A stretch of 64,000 nucleotides of DNA, taken from NCBI RefSeq assembly GCF_008123425.1, contig NZ_VSSS01000001.1, positions 62,001 through 126,000 on the forward strand, read 5' to 3'. This DNA is from Bradyrhizobium rifense. GTDB lineage: Bacteria > Pseudomonadota > Alphaproteobacteria > Rhizobiales > Xanthobacteraceae. The notes under the pieces are model-generated. The model saw only the letters and a program-made list of their open reading frames with translations. It did not search any database and was not told the origin of the DNA. A program made the position numbers and the translations under genes. Positions 24,493 to 33,174 of this stretch are shown here, piece by piece. The stretch's first letter is position 1. Every line of letters starts with the position of its first letter.

Positions 24493-25764
24493 ATGGGTTC
24501 CATGAAAGTGTTCGAGAAGCTGACGCTCCCCAACGGTTCGGTCATCCCCAACCGTATCGCCAAGGCAGCGATGGAAGAGAACATGGCCGACGCGGACCAG
24601 ACGCCGTCGGAAGAATTGATGCGGCTCTACAAATCCTGGGCCGATGGTGAGGCCGGCCTGATCATCACCGGCAATGTGATGGTCGACGGACGCGCGATGA
24701 CGGGTCCGGGCGGTGTCGTGCTGGAAGACGACAGGCATTTGGACAGGTTCAGGCGCTGGGCCGAGATCGGCCGCGCGGGAGGCACGCAAGTCTGGCTTCA
24801 GATCAACCATCCGGGCCGCCAGATGCAGGCCAATCTTGGGCAGAAGACGTTCGCACCCTCGGCGGTCGCGATGGATCTCGGCAAGATGTCCAACCGTTTC
24901 GCCGTGCCGGAGGCGATGACCGAGGATGTCATCGCTGATGTCATCAGGCGGTTTGCACGAACGGCGCAACTGGGAGAGCAGGCCGGATTCACCGGGGTGG
25001 AGATTCATGCCGCTCACGGCTATCTGCTCAGCCAATTCCTGTCGCCGCTCGCCAATCGACGAACGGATGCGTGGGGCGGCTCGCTCGAGAACAGGGCGCG
25101 GCTGCTGCTGGAGATCGTGAAGGCCGTTCGCGCCAAGGTATCCGCGGGCTTCGCGGTCGCCGTCAAGCTCAACTCCGCCGACTTCCAGCGTGGCGGCTTC
25201 AGCAGCGACGACGCCCGGCAGGTGGTGGACATGCTCAACCATCTCGACGTGGACCTCGTGGAGCTCTCGGGCGGGAGCTATGAAGCACCGGCAATGCAGG
25301 GGCAGTCGCGCGACGGAAGGACACTCGCCCGCGAGGCCTACTTTCTGGAGTTTGCCCGCGAAATCAAGACGGTGGCAAGGATGCCGCTGATGATCACCGG
25401 AGGCATCCGCCGTCGCGCAATTGCCGACGAGGTGCTCGACAGCGGGATCGACATGGTCGGTATCGGCACCGCGCTGGCGATCGACCCGCATCTGCCGCGC
25501 GACTGGCGTCTCGGCAAGAACGGTGCGCCCCAGCTTCCGCCGATCACCTGGAAGAACAAGACTCTGGCTTCGCTCGCGAACATGGCCGTCGTCAAATTCC
25601 AGTTGCGGCGATTGAGCCGAGGCCAAGGACCGGATCCAAAGGTGTCGCCGCTACGGGCATTGATCCTGCAACAAGCCGCCACCGCATTCCGAACGCGACA
25701 ATATCGGCGGTGGATCGCGCAACGTTCGCCGCAGGAGGTATCGATCCGCCGCCTCCGCGTCTGA
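24493..25764 (+). CDS. Old Yellow Enzyme-type NADH:flavin oxidoreductase
   Basis: A 423-residue FMN-dependent oxidoreductase with a TIM barrel. QINHPGRQ, the IHAAHGYLLSQFLSPLANRRTD substrate loop and the GGIRRRAIADEVLDSGIDMVGIGTALA phosphate-binding end are all present. It reduces activated alkenes, quinones or nitro compounds using NAD(P)H. An extra basic tail of about 80 residues follows the barrel. The ATG at 24493 is preferred (the next, at 24502, is possible). It is controlled by the divergent MerR regulator, consistent with induction by electrophiles. Confidence 0.88.
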   Translation: MGSMKVFEKLTLPNGSVIPNRIAKAAMEENMADADQTPSEELMRLYKSWADGEAGLIITGNVMVDGRAMTGPGGVVLEDDRHLDRFRRWAEIGRAGGTQVWLQINHPGRQMQANLGQKTFAPSAVAMDLGKMSNRFAVPEAMTEDVIADVIRRFARTAQLGEQAGFTGVEIHAAHGYLLSQFLSPLANRRTDAWGGSLENRARLLLEIVKAVRAKVSAGFAVAVKLNSADFQRGGFSSDDARQVVDMLNHLDVDLVELSGGSYEAPAMQGQSRDGRTLAREAYFLEFAREIKTVARMPLMITGGIRRRAIADEVLDSGIDMVGIGTALAIDPHLPRDWRLGKNGAPQLPPITWKNKTLASLANMAVVKFQLRRLSRGQGPDPKVSPLRALILQQAATAFRTRQYRRWIAQRSPQEVSIRRLRV

Positions 25765-25885
25765 GCCGGCCTTGCATCGCGCGGCTTCTCACACCAAATC
25801 CTCAAGCACCTGAATGGGCGGCATTTGGCGGCGCCTCAAGTCGTCGTCAACGTGTCATCTCAGCGTCATCCGACGGCGGTTTCAG

Positions 25886-27073
25886 ATGCGATGGACCAAC
25901 GCTCTCTCGATCCTGCTGGCGCTCAGTGTGTCGTTCGAGGCGCGGTGCGTCGATGCAGCGACCGCGCCGCCGGCACCACCCGCCCCGCCCGTGGTGTCGG
26001 CCAGCGTCACCGGACCCCGGCAAACCGTGTTCGATACGCGCAATAGCTGCGAACAAATCGACATCCCAGACGCACCCGCCCGCGCGTTTCGCGACGATCG
26101 CAACATCGTCCACCTGATCGCGACGCATTATGTCGCTCGCGCCGCGCTCGGTCCGAACCTGAATCAGGTCAAGCACGATTGCCGTGTGGTCTATCGCTCG
26201 CCCAAGGATCCTGACCCCTCGCATTTTCAGGACAACAACTGGCTCTATTCCTTCTACACCGAGGACGGGCGCCGCATCGCAGCCCTGGTCCATAGCGAAT
26301 ACGATGCCGATGAAATCCCCAAGATGTGCGCGACGCCGAAGGATCCCAATAATTGCTGGTGGAACACGGTGACCTTCGCGCAGTCGCTCGACGGCGGTTA
26401 CAGCTTCGCGGTGCCGGCGCCTCCGAAAAATCTCGTGGCGGCCATTCCCTACCGGTACGTCGTCGGGAATCGCGCCAGCGCCTACGGCTACAACCCGCCC
26501 ACGAACATCATGAAGATCGGCGGGTTCTATTACGCACTGTTCAATGACTGGCCCTACAAGGCGCAGAAATACGGTCCTTGCGTCGTCCGGACGCCGGATG
26601 TGTTCAGTCCCGGATCATGGCGGGCCTGGGACGGGAAGGATTTCACCATCCGTTTCGCCGACCCCTACCGGGAAAACGTTGCGAAGCCCGATGAGCACGT
26701 GTGCGAGCCGGTCCTGGCCGGCGCCGCCGAGAGCCTCGTGCTGCACGCGGAGACCGGCAATTTCATCTCCACGCAATACGCCCCCGATAGCCGCTTCGGG
26801 GGACCGGCCGGGTTCTACATCCAGGCCTCGCGCGATCTCATGCATTGGTCGAAGCCGACCCTGCTGGCGAAGCTCAGTGAGCTTCAGGCGACGGATGGGC
26901 CGGGCAAGTGGACCTACGACTATGTCAGCCTCATCGACCCGACCTCGACCGACCGCAATTTTGCGACCGTCTCCGATCATCCCTACATGTATTATGTGCG
27001 GTCCGATGGGATCCACCCACCCTATGTAAGGGTGCTGTTCCGACGCCAGGTGAGCCTGCACTTCGGCGGGTAG
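25886..27073 (+). CDS. exported protein, possible beta-propeller glycosidase-like fold
   Basis: A 395-residue exported protein whose family I do not recognise. The signal peptide is residues 1-24 (WTNALSILLALSVSFEARCVDA), followed by a Pro/Ala-rich linker. The rest has repeated aromatic blocks (NNWLYSFYTEDGRRIAALVHSEYDA, QSLDGGYSF, FYYALFNDWPY and FYIQASRDLMHWSKP) with a spacing like the blades of five-bladed glycosidase propellers (GH43-like). Five cysteines could form disulfides. Function is unknown. The ATG at 25886 is chosen because it begins the signal peptide. Confidence 0.65.
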   Translation: MRWTNALSILLALSVSFEARCVDAATAPPAPPAPPVVSASVTGPRQTVFDTRNSCEQIDIPDAPARAFRDDRNIVHLIATHYVARAALGPNLNQVKHDCRVVYRSPKDPDPSHFQDNNWLYSFYTEDGRRIAALVHSEYDADEIPKMCATPKDPNNCWWNTVTFAQSLDGGYSFAVPAPPKNLVAAIPYRYVVGNRASAYGYNPPTNIMKIGGFYYALFNDWPYKAQKYGPCVVRTPDVFSPGSWRAWDGKDFTIRFADPYRENVAKPDEHVCEPVLAGAAESLVLHAETGNFISTQYAPDSRFGGPAGFYIQASRDLMHWSKPTLLAKLSELQATDGPGKWTYDYVSLIDPTSTDRNFATVSDHPYMYYVRSDGIHPPYVRVLFRRQVSLHFGG

Positions 27074-27136
27074 GCGGACCATAGGCCACGTCCGTCAAGA
27101 CCAGGCCGCAACGTCCCTCGCGCAGAGACTAGCCTC

Positions 27137-27427
27137 TTACTTCGGATTGGTGTTGCTCCAGGTCGGGACCGCATTGGTGACGCCGACCGAGGGCCAATTA
27201 TACGTTCCGATCGACGGCGCCGTGACCGTCCCGACCGTCTGGCCGGACGATCCGTAAGACGCCCTCGGCTGCACCGCCGCCGATCCGGCGCCGCCATAGC
27301 TCGGCGCCATCACGCTCGTGCTGTAATGGTGTCTGCTCGATCGGACCTTCTTCGCTTCAGCCGCGAACGGCGCGGCAAGCAGTCCAGTCGTGATGAGTGT
27401 GGCAATGACGAGCCTGGTCGTCGTCAT
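27137..27427 (-). CDS. small exported protein with SGQTVGTVTAPSIG signature (copy 2)
   Basis: A 96-residue exported protein with a signal peptide in residues 1-25 (ATLITTGLLAAPFAAEA), then a basic patch KKVRSSRHH and a Ser/Gly/Ala-rich middle. Its C-terminal 40 residues match the 21314-21583 protein in YGSSGQTVGTVTAPSIG, PSVGVTN, VPTW and NTNP. Both end shortly after NTNP. The start at 27427 follows GGAGGG; the ATG at 27442 overlaps that site. I cannot name the family. Confidence 0.7.
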   Translation of the reverse strand: MTTTRLVIATLITTGLLAAPFAAEAKKVRSSRHHYSTSVMAPSYGGAGSAAVQPRASYGSSGQTVGTVTAPSIGTYNWPSVGVTNAVPTWSNTNPK

Positions 27428-27552
27428 GACTGATCCCTCCATTCGCTGCGGGCCTGTTGAGCCATGTGTTCATTCATCGAAGAATTCCCATAGGCCTCCG
27501 TTCATAACTCCGTGTGCGCGGAAATATGCCGGAGCGCCACGGCGCCGCCCAA

Positions 27553-27900
27553 TCAGCGCCGCTTGGGCCGGCACGCCGTGCGGCCGTGACGTTCCTTCAC
27601 GGTCGCAACGGAATGCATCAGCTCCTTGAAGGCGATGATCGCCTTGTCTTGTCCAAGCGCATGTCCGGGATGCGCCTCCAGATGTTCGATGACTGCGAGC
27701 AGCGCATCCGCGACCTGACCGATCTGCTTGCCGTAGCTCGCAACATCGGACAGCAAATCCTTCTCGACCTCGGGCGCCGAGGATTGGCCGACCGTGATGT
27801 TGACGAGGCCGAACTGGCCGCCGGTCGGACTGAAGAACGAGGTGATCGGGTTGATGGACTGCACGACATCCCCCGACAAGGGCAGCTTGAACACGGGCAC
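27553..27900 (-). CDS. hypothetical protein, 115 aa
   Basis: A cytosolic protein with a GTG start at 27900 preceded by GAGGGGAA. The N-terminal part (PVFKLPLSGDVVQSINPITSFFSPTGG) is followed by a helix-rich segment (residues 45-90) and a basic end TACRPKRR. It has no signal or membrane segment and no motif I can name. It lies 52 bases downstream of the ArsR-type regulator on the same strand and may be cotranscribed with it. Confidence 0.55.
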   Translation of the reverse strand: MPVFKLPLSGDVVQSINPITSFFSPTGGQFGLVNITVGQSSAPEVEKDLLSDVASYGKQIGQVADALLAVIEHLEAHPGHALGQDKAIIAFKELMHSVATVKERHGRTACRPKRR

Positions 27901-27952
27901 GAGATTTCCCCTCGCTGAGGCTGGACCGGCGGCGCAAGATTAGCACGCAAAT

Positions 27953-28678
27953 TCACCAAAGAGCATTGGCGCCGCAACGGCTTCCGTCGCCGAGATCGAT
28001 GCCGAATGTCTTGCGCAGGCCGATCTGCCCGGCCGGCGTGATGCGGACGATCCGCCCTTCGCGATCCCGTCTCAACCAGCCACGGTCCAGGCAGCACCGG
28101 TGAATTTCCGCGCCAACGTGACCAGCAACGTGAAAGCGGCGCTCGCTCCAGTCGAGGCAGGGTCGGCAGAAGATGCGCCTGCTTCCGGAGTTCGGCGCTA
28201 ACACCACGCCGAACGCGGAAAGAAAGCGCATCCCGGAAGCTGTCACCTCTCCGCCGTCATCCGTGAGGACGACGTATCCATTGGCAACGAGAGCATCGGC
28301 GATGGCGACGCCGAGATAGCCCGCCAGATGATCGTAGCAGGTGCGCGCAAAACGAAGCCGACCATCGTCAATCGAACGTGGCTGGTGACGTTGCGGAACT
28401 TCGATGGCGGCGACCGCCTTGATGCTCTCGAGCATACGGGCAACCAGAGGCGACGCGATACGGTAATAGCGGTTGCGGCGCTTCTGCGTCACGCTGAGCA
28501 GCCGCGCACCGACCAGCTTGCCGAGATGTCCACTCGCCGTCGATCTGGTGATCCGTGCGCGCGACGCGAGCTCGCTCGCGGTCAGCGCCTGTCCGCCCAT
28601 CAGCGTCGCCAACATCGTGGCCCGCGCAGTGTCGCCGACCAGCGCCGCGACTTCAACCATGTTTGCCGCTGCGACCAT
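27953..28678 (-). CDS. ArsR-family transcriptional regulator
   Basis: A 241-residue regulator. An N-terminal ArsR winged helix covers residues 8-85 (LVGDTARATMLATLMGGQALTASELASRARITRSTASGHLGKL), with a beta hairpin around KRRNRYYRI. A longer C-terminal domain (residues 110-240) with several cysteines (CRPCLDW, HRCCLDR) could bind metal or a ligand. It is divergent from the RidA gene, with a 12-base inverted repeat in the spacer that fits an operator. Confidence 0.85.
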   Translation of the reverse strand: MVAAANMVEVAALVGDTARATMLATLMGGQALTASELASRARITRSTASGHLGKLVGARLLSVTQKRRNRYYRIASPLVARMLESIKAVAAIEVPQRHQPRSIDDGRLRFARTCYDHLAGYLGVAIADALVANGYVVLTDDGGEVTASGMRFLSAFGVVLAPNSGSRRIFCRPCLDWSERRFHVAGHVGAEIHRCCLDRGWLRRDREGRIVRITPAGQIGLRKTFGIDLGDGSRCGANALW

Positions 28679-28716
28679 GGTGAAATTGTATCGCGGCCGA
28701 CACAGCCCGACAACAT

Positions 28717-28744
28717 CAATGGTTTGGCGGCGGCCGAACCATTG
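28717..28744. promoter_or_regulatory. long inverted repeat between arsR and ridA
   Basis: CAATGGTTTGGC and GCCGAACCATTG, 12-base arms with one mismatch around a four-base core. It is 38 bases upstream of the ArsR gene and 49 upstream of ridA. Its length and central location make it a strong candidate operator for both. Confidence 0.65.
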
Positions 28745-28793
28745 GACGCCGACCGCGCTCTACCGTGGATTCCACAAACCCAGGAGCAGCCCT

Positions 28794-29198
28794 ATGAAGC
28801 GAATCCGCGTGGAGCCGATATCGACCTATCTGGAGCGTCGCCGCAAAGGCCCGATCTATCCGGCGATCGTCGCTGGAGGCCTCGTCTACCTGTCAGGCCT
28901 GCCGCCATTCGATCCTGATACGGGCGAGGTCAGGCCGATGCCCTTCGAGCGGCAGGCCGAGATCGTGCTGGACCAGATGAAGCGATGCCTGGAAGCGGCA
29001 GGATCATCACTGCCACAGGTGATCAAGTGCGATGTCTATTGCACGCCCGATTCCGCGCATTTTGCCGCGTTCAACGAGGTCTACGCCCGCTACTTCGGGG
29101 ATGACTCACCTGCGCGCATCTTCCTCCACGTTCCATCGTGGCCCGGACCGTTCGACCTCGAGGTCGATTGCGTCGCACTGACGGGGGGCCGCGGATGA
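28794..29198 (+). CDS. RidA-family protein
   Basis: A 134-residue protein of the RidA/YjgF/UK114 fold, with the typical VAGGLVYLSGLPPFDPDTGEV strand, the QMKRCLEAAGSSLPQVIKCDVY segment and the C-terminal VDCVAL. RidA hydrolyses reactive enamines and imines; whether this member does so cannot be told. The ATG at 28794 follows CAGGAG. It is divergent from the ArsR regulator, which suggests that it is induced by a specific metabolite. Confidence 0.87.
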   Translation: MKRIRVEPISTYLERRRKGPIYPAIVAGGLVYLSGLPPFDPDTGEVRPMPFERQAEIVLDQMKRCLEAAGSSLPQVIKCDVYCTPDSAHFAAFNEVYARYFGDDSPARIFLHVPSWPGPFDLEVDCVALTGGRG

Positions 29199-29284
29199 GA
29201 TGGAAGTCCGGACAGCACTGCCTTCGGATGGACCCGAATCAGCGCTAATGCACTCACCTCGGCGACTTCGCGTACTGAGGTGAC

Positions 29285-29605
29285 ATGACCGGCCCTGAAC
29301 TGAAACAACTCCGCGCCGACCTCTCCGACGCCATCGCGCGCAAGCTCACCGCGGCCGACATGGCGAAACTGTGTGCATTGCCGGAGAAGGGCGGCGCCGA
29401 CACGATCCGGCGCTGGGAGGTGGGCGGGCCGACGCTGGCCGCGACCAAGGTGCTGCGCGTGCTGGCGATGGCGAGCGAGCGCTATCCGATCCTGGAGAAG
29501 TTCGACATCTTCGATCGCCACGACGTGCGCGTGGAGGACCGGCCCGCGAAGCGCGCGGCCTTCCGCGCGCAGATGCGCGACGAAGTGCTGCGTCGTCTTG
29601 GTTAA
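29285..29605 (+). CDS. small helix-turn-helix-like protein
   Basis: A 106-residue cytosolic protein. The middle (LTAADMAKLCALPEKGGADTIRRWEVGG) resembles an XRE-type helix-turn-helix recognition region. The second half, rich in Arg and Ala, probably forms helices. TGAGGTGAC precedes the ATG. I cannot tell a DNA-binding repressor from an antitoxin-like protein. No partner toxin lies beside it, so it looks like an orphan. Confidence 0.55.
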   Translation: MTGPELKQLRADLSDAIARKLTAADMAKLCALPEKGGADTIRRWEVGGPTLAATKVLRVLAMASERYPILEKFDIFDRHDVRVEDRPAKRAAFRAQMRDEVLRRLG

Positions 29606-29694
29606 CGAGAGGCGCGCGGAGGTTACCGCGAGCCACGCGAATTAAGCCTTCCTTCACCGCTTCTTAAGCCGGCATTAATCACGAAAATCATTTA

Positions 29695-29719
29695 GCGCCC
29701 AATAAGTTAGGTTGGGCGC
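29695..29719. promoter_or_regulatory. inverted repeat upstream of the outer-membrane protein gene
   Basis: GCGCCCAA and TTGGGCGC arms around a nine-base core, about 110 bases before the OMP start codon. It could be the terminator of the small upstream gene or part of the OMP leader. Confidence 0.35.
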
Positions 29720-29827
29720 CGCTGTGCCATGCATGTGACAGCATTTTCGTCAAAAGCGAGCTATCTGCAAAACCAACGCGGCGCGGACAGCGCGCCTGCT
29801 GGGGACATGAGTGTTGGAGTTAGGACT

Positions 29828-30550
29828 ATGAAGAAGATTCTGTTTGCGACCGTCGCGCTGCTCGCATTGGGCGCAGCTGCGCCGGCCCTCGGTGCCGATC
29901 TCGGCGCCCGCCCCTATTACAACAAGGCGCCGGCCTATGCCGCGCCGATCTACAACTGGACCGGCTTCTATATCGGCGCGCATCTCGGCGGCGCGTTCTC
30001 GAGCGACAACAATTTCAATGGCCTCTCCACCGGCAACAACGGCAACGGCCGTTTCCTCGGTGGTCTTCAGGCCGGTGCGGACTGGCAGTTCAATCCGAAC
30101 TTCGTGGTCGGCGCTGAAGCTCAGTATTCCTGGCTCTCCGGCAATGTCGGCGCGGTGTTTCCGGGCGGCGTGGCCTACACCAACGACCAGCGCGGCCTCG
30201 GCTCGATCACCGGTCGCGTCGGCTACACCTGGGGCCCGGGCCTGGTCTACGTGAAGGGCGGCTACGCCTATTCGGACAACAACGAGAAAGTGACGGTGGG
30301 CGGCGTGCCGACCGGCTTCATCATCACTGGCGATCACCGCAACGGCTACACCGTCGGCGCCGGCCTCGAATACATGTTCGCACCGAACTGGTCGGCCAAG
30401 GCCGAGTACCAGTACTACAATTTCGGCGACGCCCACTTCACCGCGGGTCCGCTGGTCGGCACCGGCAACTTCACCACCGACGACCATACCTTCAAGGCGG
30501 GCCTCAACTACCGCTTCAACTGGGCGAGCCCGGTGGTCGCGCGCTACTGA
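29828..30550 (+). CDS. outer-membrane beta-barrel protein (Omp25/OmpA-like porin family)
   Basis: A 240-residue outer-membrane protein. The signal peptide is residues 1-23 (KKILFATVALLALGAAAPALGA). The mature chain begins with a YNWTGFYIGAHLGGAF strand and alternates aromatic strands to the C-terminal KAGLNYRFNW near the end, typical of the 8-stranded rhizobial OMP family. It lies in the outer membrane. The ATG at 29828 opens the signal peptide; an upstream in-frame ATG has no such feature. A strong terminator follows. Confidence 0.88.
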   Translation: MKKILFATVALLALGAAAPALGADLGARPYYNKAPAYAAPIYNWTGFYIGAHLGGAFSSDNNFNGLSTGNNGNGRFLGGLQAGADWQFNPNFVVGAEAQYSWLSGNVGAVFPGGVAYTNDQRGLGSITGRVGYTWGPGLVYVKGGYAYSDNNEKVTVGGVPTGFIITGDHRNGYTVGAGLEYMFAPNWSAKAEYQYYNFGDAHFTAGPLVGTGNFTTDDHTFKAGLNYRFNWASPVVARY

Positions 30551-30580
30551 TCGCGCCTTACAAAATCCCTTCGCTATCAA

Positions 30581-30612
30581 GGGCCGGCAGCACTGCCGGC
30601 CCTTTCTTTTTC
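30581..30612 (+). terminator. intrinsic terminator after the OMP gene
   Basis: GGGCCGGCAG pairs with CTGCCGGCCC, followed by the T-rich tract TTTCTTTTT. It closes the OMP transcript before the chemotaxis receptor gene. Confidence 0.85.
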
Positions 30613-30716
30613 GCTCTGCGGAACTAGCCAAGCAATTGTGCAACTTGCGATTTTTTAACCCGGGCCAAGGATACTGCGCGGCGAAAATATAAGATTACGG
30701 GTGTGGGGGAATTTCG

Positions 30717-32858
30717 ATGGCGATCCGTCTCAGCGTTGGCCGTTTCAAACCTCGTTTCAAAATGCCGAAATGGGGCCTGCGCGGCAGCCTGTTCGCGGCG
30801 TTCGCCGTGATCGCGGGCATGGGCCTCGTGATCGCAGGCGGTGCCGGCTTCGTGTTCAGGCATCTCGGCTCGACCATGATGGATCTGAGCGGTCGCGACA
30901 TCCCGCGCCTCTCCGCCAGTCTTCAGCTCGCCTCGCAGAGCGCGACACTAGCAGCGCAAGGACCCGGCCTGCTCGCCTCACCCTCCGACGAGGCGCTGGC
31001 TGAGCGCACCAAGAAGCTTCAGGAAATCCAGCAACAGGCCATGGCCAAGGTCGGCGAGATCATCGAGCTCGGCGCCGACAAGCAGGTCGCCAGCGCGCTC
31101 GGCGAAACCGTCAAGAGCATCGATGAAGCCACCAAGAGCCTGGTGTCCGCGGCGAAGGAGCGCCTCGACACGATTGCGCTGCATGACAAGCAATACGAGG
31201 CGCTGCGCAAGGCGCAGCTCGCCTTCGTCGGCGCAGCCAACCCCGCAATGCTGGATACCCAGACACGGCTGAGCGCAATCATGGCATCGACGAACGTGTC
31301 GCCAGACGACGCCATGGAGGCTGTCCGCTCCGTTGGTCAGATCAGCACGGTGCTTGCCAACGGAAATTTGATGGCCGCTGACATGATGGCCGCGTTGTCT
31401 GCCAACTCCAGCGACACGCTGGAGACGATCGAACACGAATTCAAGGCGGTCCGCGACCGCATCAAGTGGAACCTGGAGGACCTGCCCGACAATCCCGCAA
31501 CCACTGCGGTGAAGGTCGCAATGCAGAAATTGCAGACGTTCGGCGAGGGCAAGACCGGCGTGTTCAAGATCCGCCAGAAGGAGCTCGACTCCATCGATTA
31601 CGGCCAGACCATCCTGGATGAGACCCGCAAGCTCAATGTCGGCCTCGGTATCAGCGTGCAGGCGCTCGTCGACGGCGTGCAGAAGGAGACCAATGCGTCG
31701 ACCTTCCAGGCGCGCCAGGAGATTTCGCTCGCCACCACCGCAATGCTGGCGCTCGGCGGGCTCACGCTTATCGGCTCGGCGCTGTTCGTCTGGCTCTATG
31801 TCGGCCGCAACATCCTGCGCCGCATCCGTGAGCTTCAGCGCGCCATGCAGCTGCTCTCGGCCGGCGACCTCGACACCGAGATCGTCCGCTCCCGTCAGAA
31901 CGACGAGATCGGCGCGATGAAGGAAACGCTGACGGTGTTCCGCGACAGCATGATCGAAGCCCGGGCGCTTGCGCGCGAGCAGGACAAGGATCGTGTCGTC
32001 AAGGCCGAGCGTGCCGCGCAGGTGGAGGCGAAGATCGCCGAGTTCGAGGGCACGGTGCGTTCGGCGCTCGACAATCTCGCGCAATCGGCCAATTCGATGC
32101 AGTCGACGGCCCAGAGCATGTCGACGACAGCCGATCAGTCCAACGCGCTGGTGAACGCGGTCGCCTCGGCCGCGGAAGAAACCTCGGTCAACGTGCAGAC
32201 CGTGTCGTCGGGCACCGAGCAGCTCTCGTCCTCGATCGAGGAGATCAGCAAGCAGGTCGTGACCTCGGCGGCGATCGCCAAGAAGGCGGTTGCGGAAGCA
32301 GGTGCCACCGACACCACTGTGCAGAGCCTTGCCGACAGCGCAAGCCGCATCAGCGTCGTGGTCGACCTGATCCAGACGATTGCGTCGCAGACCAATCTGC
32401 TCGCGCTCAACGCCACCATCGAGGCGGCGCGCGCGGGCGAAGCCGGCCGCGGCTTCGCGGTGGTTGCCTCCGAGGTGAAGAGCCTCGCCAGCCAGACCGC
32501 GAAGGCGACGGAGGAGATCCGCACCCAGATCGCCAGCATGCAGCAGGTCACGACCTCGGCCGTCGGCGCCATCCAGGGCATCGGCCGGATCATCGGCGAG
32601 ATCGACAACGTCACCACCACGATCGCAGCTGCGGTCGAGGAACAGGGTGCGGCGACCCGCGAGATCGCCCGTAACATCCAGCATGCGGCCGGCGGCACCA
32701 GCGAAGTCTCCAGCAACATCGTCGGCGTCTCCACCGCTTCGGCCGAGGCCGGTGCGGCAGCGACCGAAGTGCTGAGTGCATCGGACGCCCTCCGTCGCGA
32801 GGCCGACATGCTGCGCGGAGAAATCGACGCGTTCCTCAACAACATGCGGGCGGCGTAA
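30717..32858 (+). CDS. methyl-accepting chemotaxis protein
   Basis: A 713-residue inner-membrane chemoreceptor. The first membrane helix is at residues 21-50 ([23 protein letters not shown]), followed by a periplasmic helical sensor domain of about 280 residues. The second membrane helix is near residues 340-362, then a HAMP domain ([21 protein letters not shown]) and the cytoplasmic signalling hairpin with tip [25 protein letters not shown]. It controls CheA kinase activity. The ligand is unknown. It is monocistronic and has its own terminator upstream. Confidence 0.92.
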   Translation: MAIRLSVGRFKPRFKMPKWGLRGSLFAAFAVIAGMGLVIAGGAGFVFRHLGSTMMDLSGRDIPRLSASLQLASQSATLAAQGPGLLASPSDEALAERTKKLQEIQQQAMAKVGEIIELGADKQVASALGETVKSIDEATKSLVSAAKERLDTIALHDKQYEALRKAQLAFVGAANPAMLDTQTRLSAIMASTNVSPDDAMEAVRSVGQISTVLANGNLMAADMMAALSANSSDTLETIEHEFKAVRDRIKWNLEDLPDNPATTAVKVAMQKLQTFGEGKTGVFKIRQKELDSIDYGQTILDETRKLNVGLGISVQALVDGVQKETNASTFQARQEISLATTAMLALGGLTLIGSALFVWLYVGRNILRRIRELQRAMQLLSAGDLDTEIVRSRQNDEIGAMKETLTVFRDSMIEARALAREQDKDRVVKAERAAQVEAKIAEFEGTVRSALDNLAQSANSMQSTAQSMSTTADQSNALVNAVASAAEETSVNVQTVSSGTEQLSSSIEEISKQVVTSAAIAKKAVAEAGATDTTVQSLADSASRISVVVDLIQTIASQTNLLALNATIEAARAGEAGRGFAVVASEVKSLASQTAKATEEIRTQIASMQQVTTSAVGAIQGIGRIIGEIDNVTTTIAAAVEEQGAATREIARNIQHAAGGTSEVSSNIVGVSTASAEAGAAATEVLSASDALRREADMLRGEIDAFLNNMRAA

Positions 32859-32883
32859 GGACGCCGGCCACGCGGGGACTCCA

Positions 32884-33049
32884 CTCCCTCTCCCGCTTGC
32901 GGAGGAGGGTTGGGGTGGGGGTGCCTCCGCATCGGGAGCGTTTGAGGCGCACAGAAAATATCCCCGCGCGGACAGAGCCCCCACCCGCCGCGCTCTGGCG
33001 CGCAAATGCGCTGCCGAGCGCGTCGACCTCCCCCGCAAGCGGGAGAGGT
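32884..33049. repeat. intergenic palindromic element (class A)
   Basis: It fills most of the 316-base gap between the chemoreceptor and the MBL hydrolase. The left arm TCCCTCTCCCGCTTGCGG and the right arm ending near 33049 (CCCGCAAGCGGGAGAG) match the class A elements at 17691 and 34259. No gene or obvious promoter is seen in the gap besides it. Confidence 0.8.
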
Positions 33050-33174
33050 AACCGAGTTCGGGGCACGAGTGTCCCACACCACGGAAAAACGCCGCCCCGA
33101 ATGACCGCCATGCGGGCGCGCCGCGCGTTCTTTTTCGGCTGGCGCGGCGCCCCCGGCGGGTTTAAGCCGGTAGC

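Noticed and set aside
30978..33077. A 699-codon minus-strand open frame over the chemoreceptor
   Set aside because: Antisense to a receptor with clear HAMP and signalling domains; composition is Arg/Asp/Leu repeats.
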